The position numbers and the translations under genes were made by a program. From positions 869,779 to 933,778 of the forward strand of contig NZ_KZ984051.1 of NCBI RefSeq assembly GCF_003569805.1: a stretch of 64,000 nt of DNA, written 5' to 3'. The notes beneath the pieces were generated by a model. That model was given only the letters and a program-made list of their open reading frames with translations, was not told the origin of the DNA and ran no database searches. This document shows, one piece after another, positions 1 to 7,468 of this stretch; position 1 is the first letter of the stretch; each line of letters begins with the position of its first letter. This stretch comes from Microbacterium halotolerans. GTDB lineage: Bacteria; Actinomycetota; Actinomycetes; Actinomycetales; Microbacteriaceae.

Positions 1-30
1 CTTCGGCAGCACGTCCAGAATCGATTGCAT
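1..30 (-). CDS. 5' end of a divergent gene, cut by the window edge
   Basis: An ATG on the minus strand at 30 opens a frame reading MQSILDVLPK to the window edge. It faces away from the IclR gene, which is the usual place for an IclR target. Only ten residues are visible, so no function can be assigned. If this start is real, it argues that the neighbouring regulator begins at 62 rather than 29. Confidence 0.35.
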   Translation of the reverse strand, partial: MQSILDVLPK

Positions 31-41
31 GGCGGATGATG

Positions 42-67
42 TGGACGATAGTGTCCATAATATGGAC
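42..67. promoter_or_regulatory. Palindromic operator beside the IclR gene
   Basis: GTCCATAATATGGAC (53-67) is a perfect palindrome around one base. It overlaps a second dyad, TGGAC-N6-GTCCA (42-57). Together they give three alternating half sites, typical of IclR-family binding regions. The dyads lie between the two divergent starts and cover the ATG at 62. Autoregulation and control of the minus-strand gene are inferred. Confidence 0.5.
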
Positions 68-844
68 GTTGACTCGCCGCGGGGCGCGCAGTCGGTGGCG
101 CGCGCGGCGCTGCTGCTGCGACTCGTGACGGCGCAGGGAGAGCGCGGCGGGGCGCGCACCGCCGACCTGGTCGCGGAGTCCGGGCTGTCCAGGCCGACGG
201 TGCATCGCCTGCTCACGGCGCTGAAGTTCGAGGCGCTGCTCGACCAGGACCAGGCGACCGGCCGCTGGTTCCCCGGACCGGAGCTGTTCCTGATGGGTTC
301 GGTCGCGGCCGAGCGCTACGACGTCACCGAACGCGCTCGCGACATCGTGCACTCGCTGGCGGCGACCACGGGAGAGAGCGCGTTCCTCTCGGTTCGACGC
401 GGCGACGAGACCGTCTGCCTCGTGCACGAGGACGGTGCCTTCCCCATCCGATCGCACGTGCTGAGCGAGGGCGTGCGCTTCCCGCTCGGCGTCGCATCGG
501 CGGGGATCGTGATCCTCGCCCTGCTGCCGGAGGAGGAGGCGGAGGCGTATCTCGCCGCGCACGACCTCGTGCCGCGCTGGGGCGAGGAGCACGCCGCCAG
601 GCGTCTGCGCGAGCGCCTCGCCGAGACGCGGGACCGCGGCTTCTCGGTCAATCCGGGGCTCATCGTCGAGGGGAGCTGGGGTATGGGCGCCGCCGTGCTC
701 TCCCGTGCAGGCCGGCCCGAGTGGGCGCTGAGCATCACCGGCGTCGAGTTCCGCTTCGGCGAGGACCGCCGGGACAGGCTCGGCCGCGCGCTGCTCGGGC
801 ATGCGCACGAGCTGAGTCAGCGGATGCAGCGCAGAGCGGGCTGA
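62..844 (+). CDS. IclR-family transcriptional regulator
   Basis: The protein has the two-domain IclR layout. An N-terminal winged helix-turn-helix (about residues 10-70, including the recognition stretch ESGLSRPTVHRLLTAL) is followed by a GAF-like effector domain (FPLGVASAGIVILALL; end region GFSVNPGLIVEGSWGMGAAV). The length is normal, about 260 residues. An in-frame ATG at 29 follows a possible -10 (CAGAAT, 16-21) by 7 nt and would add 11 residues. I prefer 62 because a divergent gene and a palindromic operator occupy the upstream bases, but 29 cannot be excluded. The effector is unknown. It is about 1.7 kb from pcaIJF, which has its own IclR regulator, so it more likely controls the divergent gene at the window edge. 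Confidence 0.85.
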   Translation: MDVDSPRGAQSVARAALLLRLVTAQGERGGARTADLVAESGLSRPTVHRLLTALKFEALLDQDQATGRWFPGPELFLMGSVAAERYDVTERARDIVHSLAATTGESAFLSVRRGDETVCLVHEDGAFPIRSHVLSEGVRFPLGVASAGIVILALLPEEEAEAYLAAHDLVPRWGEEHAARRLRERLAETRDRGFSVNPGLIVEGSWGMGAAVLSRAGRPEWALSITGVEFRFGEDRRDRLGRALLGHAHELSQRMQRRAG

Positions 845-1016
845 GGCGGGGGAAGTGGTGTCGACGCTGGCGCTCGCAGGTCCGCCGAGCAGGAGGCATC
901 GACGCAGGACGCAGCTCGGAGGTGTCAGAAGAACCGGCACTGACAGAGGGGATGCATCCCGTCTCGGCCGCTCGTGGCGCACGCGGTGCGTGCGTCGTGC
1001 CGGGGAACTCGCCTGC

Positions 1017-1433
1017 TCAGCTCCAGGGGAACGGCTCCCGTGAGATGTCCGCGTCGTCGCCGACCTCCGCGAGCGGAGTGGGGGCCGAGCGCACGCAGAT
1101 GAAACGCAGGTCGGTGGGGCTGTCCGCGTTCGCATGCACGGCCATCATGGTGTCGGGCGCGACCCGCACGGTGGTGCCCGCGGTGACATCGACGACGTCT
1201 CCGCCGAGCGCCATCCTGCCCTCGCCGCCCAGGAAGACGTAGATCTCCTCGATCTCGGCGTGCTTGTGCCAGAACGGCGAGCTGTGGCCTGCGGCGAGGC
1301 CGTTGATGCTGAGACCGGCGTTGCGGGATTCGACCAGGGGGTCGATGAAGACCTTGCCGGTCATTCCCTTCCCGCCCTCGAGCGCGTGCCACTCGTCGAC
1401 GGGACCCAGTTCGGTGATCTTGTAGTCGCTCAT
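1017..1433 (-). CDS. Cupin-domain protein
   Basis: A single-domain protein of 138 residues with a cupin barrel. The first cupin motif is visible around FWHKHAEIEEIYVFLGGEG and the second around VAPDTMMAVHANAD. Metal ligands of the first motif are plausible (HKH and the E of EIEE); the second motif keeps a histidine. The start MSDYKITELG was chosen because the upstream frame is not protein-like. No substrate can be deduced. It is followed after 76 bp by the ArsR/SRPBCC pair on the same strand as ArsR, with no sign of coupling. Possible roles include a small-molecule sensor or a sugar or polyketide isomerase-like enzyme. Confidence 0.75.
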   Translation of the reverse strand: MSDYKITELGPVDEWHALEGGKGMTGKVFIDPLVESRNAGLSINGLAAGHSSPFWHKHAEIEEIYVFLGGEGRMALGGDVVDVTAGTTVRVAPDTMMAVHANADSPTDLRFICVRSAPTPLAEVGDDADISREPFPWS

Positions 1434-1509
1434 GCCTCCACGATAGGGGTGCACCGACGTATCCGGGCTGGAGGAGAGACAGCGGCACTTCCGATCGCTG
1501 CACCGATCG

Positions 1510-1827
1510 CTAGAGCGAATCCAGCAGCTCCACCGCGGCGCGCGCATACTCTCCGATCCAGCGGTCGTGGAGGCGCTTGATCGGCAGGGGCGCAAGTGCG
1601 AGTCGACGTTCGCGGCCGACTCGGCGCCCTGTCACCAGTTCAGCGCGCTCCAGCACGCGCAGGTGCTGCAGCACGGTCGTGCGGTCGAGGTCCGGGAACT
1701 GTTCGCACAGGCGGCCGGTGCTGCACGAATTCGCTTTGAGGATGTCGAGGATGCGGCGGCGCGTCGGGGAGGCGAGAGCCTTGAAGACCAGGTCGTCGCC
1801 TTCATCCTTGTCCTCGTGCGCAGACAT
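1510..1827 (-). CDS. ArsR-family HTH regulator
   Basis: A 105-residue winged-helix protein with the ArsR signature FKALASPTRRRILDIL and a recognition helix near DLDRTTVLQHLRVLERAEL. No CxC metal site is visible, so it belongs to the non-metal group that commonly partners with AHSA1/SRPBCC proteins. It is divergent from exactly such a gene, with only 16 bp between start codons. The regulator is therefore very likely autoregulatory and controls its neighbour from one shared site. The ligand is unknown. Confidence 0.85.
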   Translation of the reverse strand: MSAHEDKDEGDDLVFKALASPTRRRILDILKANSCSTGRLCEQFPDLDRTTVLQHLRVLERAELVTGRRVGRERRLALAPLPIKRLHDRWIGEYARAAVELLDSL

Positions 1828-1843
1828 GTTATATATTTACCAT
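1828..1843. promoter_or_regulatory. 16-bp AT-rich divergent promoter core
   Basis: Only GTTATATATTTACCAT separates the two divergent start codons. In the + direction TATATT (1832-1837) plus 6 nt leads to the ATG at 1844. In the minus direction TAAATA plus 6 nt leads to the ATG at 1827. Both genes therefore appear leaderless, with overlapping -10 boxes in an unusually AT-rich island. One bound ArsR dimer would block both promoters. Confidence 0.5.
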
Positions 1844-2323
1844 ATGAGAGAAGCAGACAGCGAACTGAAAGAGCTGAGTTTCACGGTCTCCGGCCGAGTG
1901 GCCAGGCCGTGTGCCGACGTCTTCGAAGCGGTGGCGGACCCGGAACGGCTTTCGAAGTACTTCACCACCGGGGGTGCGAAGGGGCGCCTCGAGCCGGGCA
2001 GCGATGTGATGTGGGACTTCCACGACTTCCCCGGCGCGTTCCCCGTCACGGTGGTCGAAAGCGAGCCCCCGCGCCGCATCGTGATCGAGTGGGAGGGGGA
2101 GGAGGCCGCCGACGGAGGTGATGCGACTCGGGTCACCTTCGAGTTCGAGCCGCTCGACGGCGACACCCGAACACTGGTGACGATCACGGAATCGTCATGG
2201 CGTGCGACCGAAGGCGGTGCGCTCCGCGCCTTCGACAACTGCGAGGGCTGGACCGGCATGCTCAGCGCGATGAAGGCCTGGGTCGAGCACGGCATCAATC
2301 TGCGCGAGGGGTTCTATGTGTAG
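1844..2323 (+). CDS. SRPBCC (AHSA1/START-like) protein
   Basis: A 159-residue SRPBCC-fold protein. It has the N-terminal strand and helix VARPCADVFEAVADPERLSKYF, and the later strands PRRIVIEWEGE, TRVTFEFEPL and TLVTITESSW that line a hydrophobic cavity. The C-terminal helix is around GWTGMLSAMKAWVEHGINL. AHSA1-type proteins of this kind are often encoded next to ArsR regulators and bind small hydrophobic ligands or act as stress factors; the exact role is not known. The start at 1844 fits a leaderless transcript (TATATT 6 nt upstream). Confidence 0.8.
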   Translation: MREADSELKELSFTVSGRVARPCADVFEAVADPERLSKYFTTGGAKGRLEPGSDVMWDFHDFPGAFPVTVVESEPPRRIVIEWEGEEAADGGDATRVTFEFEPLDGDTRTLVTITESSWRATEGGALRAFDNCEGWTGMLSAMKAWVEHGINLREGFYV

Positions 2324-2334
2324 GGATGAGGTCT

Positions 2335-2352
2335 GACTCGCCTGGGTGAGTC
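2335..2352 (+). terminator. Weak hairpin after the SRPBCC gene
   Basis: GACTCGCCTGGGTGAGTC can fold into a short stem (GACTCGC with GGTGAGTC, one G-U pair) 12 bp after the stop codon. There is no T-run, so it is only a possible terminator. Confidence 0.3.
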
Positions 2353-2494
2353 TGCGCGCGGCTCGTTCAGGTGTGCCGAGTGGCGCTGCTGGCGCTCTCC
2401 CGATGTCGTCGCGGTCGCCCGGGGTCACCGAGGAGCAGCAGCTCGGCAGGCCGGAAGCACCGCGGCGAGGGTTTCGAACGAGGGCGGGGTGCAG

Positions 2495-2534
2495 TAGAGT
2501 ATCCGCATAGCGAACGCCCGTTCGCATAGCGAAC
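2495..2534 (+). promoter_or_regulatory. pcaIJF promoter with IclR-type operators
   Basis: A possible -10 box TAGAGT (2495-2500) is followed by GCATAGCGAAC repeated at 2505-2515 and 2524-2534, 19 bp apart (about two helical turns). The downstream copy is a full palindrome, GTTCGCATAGCGAAC (2520-2534). The two copies together also form CGAACGCCCGTTCG (2511-2524). Direct-plus-inverted half sites of this kind are characteristic of IclR-family operators such as PcaR/PcaU sites. The likely regulator is the IclR gene downstream of pcaF. Confidence 0.6.
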
Positions 2535-2578
2535 AACTCGGCATGGAAGTCGTGTCGACTGGAGCCACTGGAGGCCGG

Positions 2579-3325
2579 ATGATCGACAAGACCGTCGTGG
2601 GCGTCGCAGACGCCGTGGCAGGCATCGAAGACGGCGCGACCGTGATGATCGGCGGGTTCGGGAGGGCCGGTCAGCCCGTCGAGCTCATCGACGCGCTGAT
2701 CGAGCAGGGCGCGGGCGACCTGACCATCGTGAGCAACAACGCGGGCAACGGCGACACCGGCATCGCCGCGCTTCTGGCGAAGAAGCGCGTGCGCAAGGTG
2801 ATCTGCTCCTTCCCGCGCCAGAGCGACTCGTGGGTGTTCGACGGCCTCTATCGCGCAGGTGAGGTCGAGCTCGAGCTGGTGCCGCAGGGCAACCTCGCCG
2901 AGCGCATCCGCGCCGCAGGTGCCGGCATCGGCGCCTTCTTCACGCCGACCGGAGTCGGCACGCAGCTCGCCGATGGCAAGGAGCAGCGCCGAATCGACGG
3001 TCGCGAGTACGTGCTCGAGTACCCGATCCGCGCCGATGTCGCCCTGTTCAGTGCGCTCAAGGGCGACCGCTGGGGCAACCTCGTCTTCCGAGAGACCGCG
3101 CGCAACTTCGGCCCGATCATGGCGACCGCCGCGAGGACTGCCGTGGCGCAGGTCGATGAGATCGTCGAGCTCGGTTCGCTCGACCCGGAATCCATCGTCG
3201 CACCCGGCATCTTCGTCGACCGCGTCGTCGCCGTCGGCGAGCGCCGCTGGCTGGAAGACGGCGTCTTCGTCGGAGGCGTCACACTCGAAGGCGAGCCGCT
3301 CGCCGCAGGGGAGGAGTCGAAGTGA
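2579..3325 (+). CDS. pcaI: 3-oxoadipate CoA-transferase, alpha subunit
   Basis: Subunit A of the succinyl-CoA:3-oxoadipate CoA-transferase, which activates 3-oxoadipate with CoA from succinyl-CoA late in aromatic-ring catabolism (beta-ketoadipate pathway, cytosol). The family's glycine-rich start is seen in ATVMIGGFGRAGQP, with SNNAGNGDTGIAALL and GVGTQLADGKEQ further on. It is about 248 residues, normal for the A subunit. The ATG at 2579 sits just after GGAGG; an ATG at 2543 is in frame but has no ribosome-binding site. Its stop overlaps the GTG of pcaJ (GTGA). The assignment to 3-oxoadipate rather than acetoacetate rests on the neighbouring thiolase and PcaR-like regulator. Confidence 0.85.
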   Translation: MIDKTVVGVADAVAGIEDGATVMIGGFGRAGQPVELIDALIEQGAGDLTIVSNNAGNGDTGIAALLAKKRVRKVICSFPRQSDSWVFDGLYRAGEVELELVPQGNLAERIRAAGAGIGAFFTPTGVGTQLADGKEQRRIDGREYVLEYPIRADVALFSALKGDRWGNLVFRETARNFGPIMATAARTAVAQVDEIVELGSLDPESIVAPGIFVDRVVAVGERRWLEDGVFVGGVTLEGEPLAAGEESK

Positions 3326-3963
3326 CCACGCGAATCGACCGCAGCCAGCTCGCCGCGCGCATCGCGACCGACATTCCTGAGGGCGCCTACGTGAACCTCG
3401 GAATCGGCGCGCCGACCCTGGTCGCCAACGCGTTGCCGGAGGGGCAGGAGATCGTCCTGCACACTGAGAACGGCATGCTCGGCATGGGACCTAGGCCGGC
3501 TGAGGGCCAGATCGATCCGGATCTGATCAACGCGGGCAAGCAGCCCGTCACGGCGCTTCCAGGTGCTGCGTACTTCCACCACGCCGACTCCTTCGGCATG
3601 ATGCGAGGCGGCCACCTCGACGTGTGCGTGCTCGGCGCATTCCAGGTCGCGCAGAACGGTGACCTCGCCAACTGGTCGACGGGCGCACCCGACGCGATCC
3701 CCGCCGTCGGCGGCGCGATGGACCTCGCCATCGGTGCGAAACAGGTGTTCGTGATGACCGATCTGCTCACCAAACAGGGCGGGTCGAAGCTCGTCGAGAC
3801 CTGCACCTACCCGCTCACGGGTGTCGGCTGCGTCACGCGCGTGTACACCGACCACGGTGTCTTCGACACCTCGCCGGACGGGTTCCGCGTTCGCGAGCTG
3901 TTCGGAGACAACACCATCGCCGAGATCGCAGAACTGACCGGTCTCAGCCTGAAGGAGGCGTGA
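3322..3963 (+). CDS. pcaJ: 3-oxoadipate CoA-transferase, beta subunit
   Basis: Subunit B of the CoA-transferase, 213 residues. It carries the catalytic glutamate segment VLHTENGMLGMGP and the family block YVNLGIGAPTLVAN. The end DLLTKQGGSKLVETCTYPLTG is typical. The GTG start overlaps the pcaI stop and has GGAGGAG upstream, so the subunits are translationally coupled. The thiolase follows after 3 bp, making one operon. Confidence 0.87.
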   Translation: MTTRIDRSQLAARIATDIPEGAYVNLGIGAPTLVANALPEGQEIVLHTENGMLGMGPRPAEGQIDPDLINAGKQPVTALPGAAYFHHADSFGMMRGGHLDVCVLGAFQVAQNGDLANWSTGAPDAIPAVGGAMDLAIGAKQVFVMTDLLTKQGGSKLVETCTYPLTGVGCVTRVYTDHGVFDTSPDGFRVRELFGDNTIAEIAELTGLSLKEA

Positions 3964-3966
3964 ACC

Positions 3967-5136
3967 ATGACCGCGAGCTTCGTCTACGACGCCGTGCGCA
4001 CACCGTTCGGCCGCGCGGCAGGCGCTCTCAGCGGAGTGCGCCCGGATGACCTGGCCGCCGTCGTCATGAAGGCATCCGTCGAGCGTGCGGGCCTCGACCC
4101 CGCCCGCATCGACGACGTCATCTTCGGCGACGCCAACCAGGCGGGCGAGGACAATCGCAACGTGGCGCGCTTCGGTGCGCTGCTGGCCGGATTCCCGACC
4201 TCGGTCACCGGCGTCACCGTGAACCGGCTGTGCGCATCGTCTCTCGAGGCCGTCTTCCAGGGTTCCCGGGCGATCGAGTCCGGCGACGCCGACGTCATCC
4301 TCGCCGGCGGCGTCGAGTCGATGAGCCGCGCTCCGTTCATCGTCGAGAAGTCGCCGAAGCCGTGGCCCGCCGTCGGCAACCAGACGATGTGGAACACCTC
4401 CATCGGCTGGCGGATGGTCAACAAGCAGCTGCCGACGCACTGGACCATCTCGAACGGCGAGTCCGCCGAGAAGATCGCCCGCGAGTGGGGCGTGACGCGC
4501 GAGGCCCAGGATGAGTTCGCCGCGCGCAGTCACCGCCTCGCCGCCGAGGCATGGGCATCCGGAGTCTATGACGACGAGATCGCGCAGGTTCCCGGGGTCG
4601 AGCTGGCGCGCGATGAGGGCATCCGCGACGGTTCGACCGTCGAGAAGCTTGCGAGCCTCAAGCCGCTGTTCGCCGCGGACGGGTCCGTCACGGCAGGCAA
4701 CTCCTCGTCGATCAATGACGGCGCATCGGCCGTGCTGGTCGGCGGCGAGAACGCCGTCGACGCCGAACCGCTTGCCCGCATCGCCGGCCGCGGCTGGCAC
4801 GGTGTCGATCCGGATGACTTCCCCATCGCCCCCATCGAGGCGGCGAACAAGGCGCTGAAGCGCGCGGGGAGGACCTGGGCCGACGTCGACGTCGTCGAGT
4901 TGAACGAGGCGTTCTCGTCGCAGTCGCTCGCCTGCATCGCCGGATGGCCCGATCTCGACCCCGAGAAGGTCAACATCCACGGCGGCGCGCTCGCCATCGG
5001 CCACCCGCTCGGCGCATCCGGCGGCCGCGTGGTCGGCCACGCCGCGCACGAGCTCAAGCGCCGCGGCGGGGGCGTCGCCGTCGCCGCGCTCTGCATCGGC
5101 GTGGGGCAGGGCCTCGCCGTCGTCCTGGAGCGCTAG
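3967..5136 (+). CDS. pcaF: Acetyl-CoA acyltransferase (3-oxoadipyl-CoA thiolase)
   Basis: A 389-residue degradative-type thiolase. The acyl-accepting cysteine is C89 in NRLCASS, with H346 in GHPLGASG and C376 in CIGVGQG, so the full catalytic set is present. It would split 3-oxoadipyl-CoA into succinyl-CoA and acetyl-CoA. It follows pcaJ by 3 bp. The family also includes generic acetyl-CoA acetyltransferases; the operon context favours the beta-ketoadipate role. Confidence 0.85.
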   Translation: MTASFVYDAVRTPFGRAAGALSGVRPDDLAAVVMKASVERAGLDPARIDDVIFGDANQAGEDNRNVARFGALLAGFPTSVTGVTVNRLCASSLEAVFQGSRAIESGDADVILAGGVESMSRAPFIVEKSPKPWPAVGNQTMWNTSIGWRMVNKQLPTHWTISNGESAEKIAREWGVTREAQDEFAARSHRLAAEAWASGVYDDEIAQVPGVELARDEGIRDGSTVEKLASLKPLFAADGSVTAGNSSSINDGASAVLVGGENAVDAEPLARIAGRGWHGVDPDDFPIAPIEAANKALKRAGRTWADVDVVELNEAFSSQSLACIAGWPDLDPEKVNIHGGALAIGHPLGASGGRVVGHAAHELKRRGGGVAVAALCIGVGQGLAVVLER

Positions 5137-5259
5137 CGCCTGCTGCGCTGGGTGTGGAGAGCGCATCTCGCGGCGGCGTCGTCGGCGTAAGACGGGTCTT
5201 CCTCGTCCGCCTTGCTGAGGCGTCAGTGCGGGAGGATGTACCGAAGTGAAAGGAACCGG

Positions 5260-6021
5260 ATGACCGACACCGAATCGCGCGACTTCGTGCAGTCGCTGGC
5301 GCGCGGGCTGCAGGTCATCCGGGCATTCGACGCCGATCATCCGTCGCTCACGCTCACCGAGGTCGCCGAGCGGGCGAGCATTCCGCGTGCGGCCGCGCGG
5401 CGATTCCTGCACACGCTCGAGACGCTGGGGTATGTGCGGTCGCGGGCGCGGAGCTTCTCGCTGACGCCCCGCGTGCTCGAGCTCGGGTTCAGCTACCTCT
5501 CCGCGCTGTCGCTGCCCGAGATCGTGCAGCCGCATCTCGAGCGGCTGTCTCATCGCGTCGACGAGAGCGTGTCTGCTGCCGTGCTCGACGGCGACCATAT
5601 CGTCTACGTCGCCCGCGTGCCGACGCGGCGGATCATGAGCGTCGGGATCACGATCGGCACACGCTTCCCCGCGCACGCGACGAGCATGGGGCGCGTGCTG
5701 CTCGCGTCGCTGGCCGTCGGCGAGCGGGTGCCGTCCGGGCCGCTCGTCTCGCCTGCGACGGGTCAGCGCATCGACGAGGGGGCGCTCGAAGCGTCCGTCG
5801 CGCAGGCGGCGCTGGACGGCTATGCGATCGTCGACGGCGAGCTGGAGCCGGGCGTGCGCTCCGTCGCCGCGCCGGTCCGCGGAGGCGACGGGCGCGTCGT
5901 CGCCGCGGTCAATGTGTCGACGGCGAAGACGCGCGTGCCGCTCGAAGCGCTGCGTGAGAGGATCCTGCCCGCTCTGCTGGAGGCGACGCACGCCATCGAC
6001 GCTGAGCTGCGACACGTCTGA
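5260..6021 (+). CDS. pcaR: IclR-family regulator of the beta-ketoadipate genes (PcaR-like)
   Basis: A protein of about 253 residues that opens with the Pca/Pob-subfamily pattern FVQSLARGLQVIRAFD, followed by the wHTH (TLTEVAERASIPRAAARRFL). The effector domain includes VARVPTRRIMSVGITIGTRF and PAHATSMGRVLLAS. These match the PcaR/PcaU/PobR group. The ATG at 5260 has AGGA 6 bp upstream, and upstream in-frame codons lack a site. It lies 123 bp after pcaF and probably acts at the palindromes before pcaI. Beta-ketoadipate is the likely effector by family knowledge. Confidence 0.82.
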   Translation: MTDTESRDFVQSLARGLQVIRAFDADHPSLTLTEVAERASIPRAAARRFLHTLETLGYVRSRARSFSLTPRVLELGFSYLSALSLPEIVQPHLERLSHRVDESVSAAVLDGDHIVYVARVPTRRIMSVGITIGTRFPAHATSMGRVLLASLAVGERVPSGPLVSPATGQRIDEGALEASVAQAALDGYAIVDGELEPGVRSVAAPVRGGDGRVVAAVNVSTAKTRVPLEALRERILPALLEATHAIDAELRHV

Positions 6022-6215
6022 TCCTGCCGCGGCCCCACGATCTGGAGGCGGCGAAGAAAGAGCTCGCCTTCGGCAGCTGGAACGAGTAGGCAGACCGCTA
6101 CCTCGCGGGCCTCTACGCGTCGAAGTTCAGCGCGGACAGACAGCGCACCGGATCGATCGACTGGCTCAAGTCCGACCCCGCGAGTCCGTGGCGCCAGGTG
6201 AACTGGCCGCGCTGA
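6021..6215 (+). pseudogene. Degraded C-terminal gene remnant
   Basis: One frame reads as protein-like sequence (LEAAKKELAFGSWNE, TAG at 6087-6089, then ADRYLAGLYASKFSADRQR and DPASPWRQVNWPR) ending at a TGA at 6213. It has no start, is broken once, and overlaps the pcaR stop. It looks like the 3' end of a lost gene; I do not recognise the family. Confidence 0.35.
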
Positions 6216-6845
6216 TCAGTTCCCCGCCGCCGGTGTCCGCGGCGGGGCCTGACCGAATCGTTCGGCTGAGGCGTGCTGCTCCGCCAGGCGGCGCAGCACC
6301 AGGAGGAGCGGCTCGGTGAGGATGGAGCCGAGCACCGCGTACCGCAGTGCTGCGGAGGGCTCGGCGGGCATCGCCTCGAGCTCGGCGTGACCGATCCGCT
6401 CCGCCGCGGCGATGTAGCCGTCCATGACGACGTCGGGGACGGTGAAGCCTGCATCGTCGAGTGCGTCCAGTGCGCGTGCGAGCTGGAAGATCTCCGGGCT
6501 GGAGGGGTCGACGCGCCATCCGGAGCGCTCGACGAGTGCCAGTGCGGCCGAGGGGTCGACGTCCTCGACCGCACCATACGTCGCCATCTGCGCGGCCCCG
6601 AGCGCGTGGAACATGTCGTCTCCGGGGTCATCGATGACGCCGAGCACGTCTCGCGCCTGGGAGATCGAGAGGCTCCCAGGGCCGAGCAGGGCGCGCACGA
6701 GCCGCAGACGCGCCACGTGCTGTTCGCCGTACTGAGCCTGCGTCGTCGACGTGAGCTCCCCAGGCGGCACGAGTCCCTCGCGCAGGTAGTACTTCGCAGT
6801 CGCGGTCGTGACGCCGCCGCGGCGGGCGAGTTCGGAAATGCGCAT
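6216..6845 (-). CDS. MerR-family regulator
   Basis: A 209-residue protein with an N-terminal MerR DNA-binding domain (MRISELARRGGVTTATAKYY, then LREGLVPPGELTS) and a coiled dimerisation region. The C-terminal half is longer than in metal-sensing MerR proteins and lacks clustered cysteines, so it probably senses an organic ligand. The ATG at 6845 was chosen over 6875 because AAGAGGAGG sits just before it. It is divergent from the DUF4188 gene, and two matching dyads lie between them. Confidence 0.83.
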   Translation of the reverse strand: MRISELARRGGVTTATAKYYLREGLVPPGELTSTTQAQYGEQHVARLRLVRALLGPGSLSISQARDVLGVIDDPGDDMFHALGAAQMATYGAVEDVDPSAALALVERSGWRVDPSSPEIFQLARALDALDDAGFTVPDVVMDGYIAAAERIGHAELEAMPAEPSAALRYAVLGSILTEPLLLVLRRLAEQHASAERFGQAPPRTPAAGN

Positions 6846-6855
6846 GAACCTCCTC

Positions 6856-6902
6856 TTGACATCGGAGAGTATCACTATCCATTATTAGAGAGTGACACTA
6901 TC
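6856..6902. promoter_or_regulatory. Twin MerR operators between divergent genes
   Basis: GAGAGTATCACTATC (6865-6879) and GAGAGTGACACTATC (6888-6902) share the dyad GANAGTNNNACTNTC and are 23 bp apart. TTGACA (6856-6861) and CATTAT (6880-6885), 18 bp apart, form a forward promoter. The first operator fills its spacer, the classic MerR arrangement. The second lies just downstream, where it could block transcription. Confidence 0.6.
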
Positions 6903-6928
6903 CAATACTCAATGCTGGGGAGAGCACC

Positions 6929-7408
6929 ATGCGATCGAAGCCCGAACGTCTCACTCATGACTACGACGGCGAGCTCGTCGTCTTCCTGATCGGCATGCGC
7001 ATCAACCGCTGGTCGCGCGTCAGGGACTGGTTGCCGACCTTCAGGGCGATGCCTCCGATGATCACGGAGCTGATGAGCGATCCGGATTCGGGGGCCGTCG
7101 GCTACCGACTGTTCGGCCTGCCTCGTACGCCGACCGTGCTGCTGTACTGGACCAGTCTCGACAAGCTCTACGAGTACGCGTCTGATCCCGATTCGAAGCA
7201 CCGCCCCGCCTGGGGCGAGTTCAACCGGCGGGCTCGCACAGCGGACGGTTCGGTCGGAATCTGGCATGAGACCTTCCAGGTGGAACGGGCCGAGACGTTC
7301 TACTACGCGATGCCGCCGACCGGTCTCGGCGCGGCGACGGCGCTGAAGCCGGTCACGACGAAGGGCGCGCGGGGCCGGATGCGAGAGGGGCGCACGGCGT
7401 CGGCCTGA
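6929..7408 (+). CDS. DUF4188-domain protein
   Basis: A 159-residue protein matching the DUF4188 pattern: FLIGMRINRWSRVRDWLP near the start, GYRLFGLPRTPTVLLYW in the middle, and GIWHETFQV with YYAMPPTGLGAAT near the end. The fold resembles small haem-dependent dehydratases and monooxygenases, but no function is established for this family. GGGGAG precedes the ATG. It is most likely the target of the divergent MerR regulator, a pairing that suggests a role in handling the regulator's organic inducer. Confidence 0.75.
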   Translation: MRSKPERLTHDYDGELVVFLIGMRINRWSRVRDWLPTFRAMPPMITELMSDPDSGAVGYRLFGLPRTPTVLLYWTSLDKLYEYASDPDSKHRPAWGEFNRRARTADGSVGIWHETFQVERAETFYYAMPPTGLGAATALKPVTTKGARGRMREGRTASA

Positions 7409-7468
7409 GCGGGGGCTGTCGAGGCGTTGCGGGGCTGTCGAGGTCGCACGACGGATACGCTGTTATGC

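Noticed and set aside
2848..6015. A 1,055-codon open frame on the minus strand over pcaI-pcaR
   Set aside because: It is an antisense shadow of GC-rich genes on the + strand. Its translation is Arg/Asp/His-rich without any domain, while the + strand genes have complete catalytic motifs.
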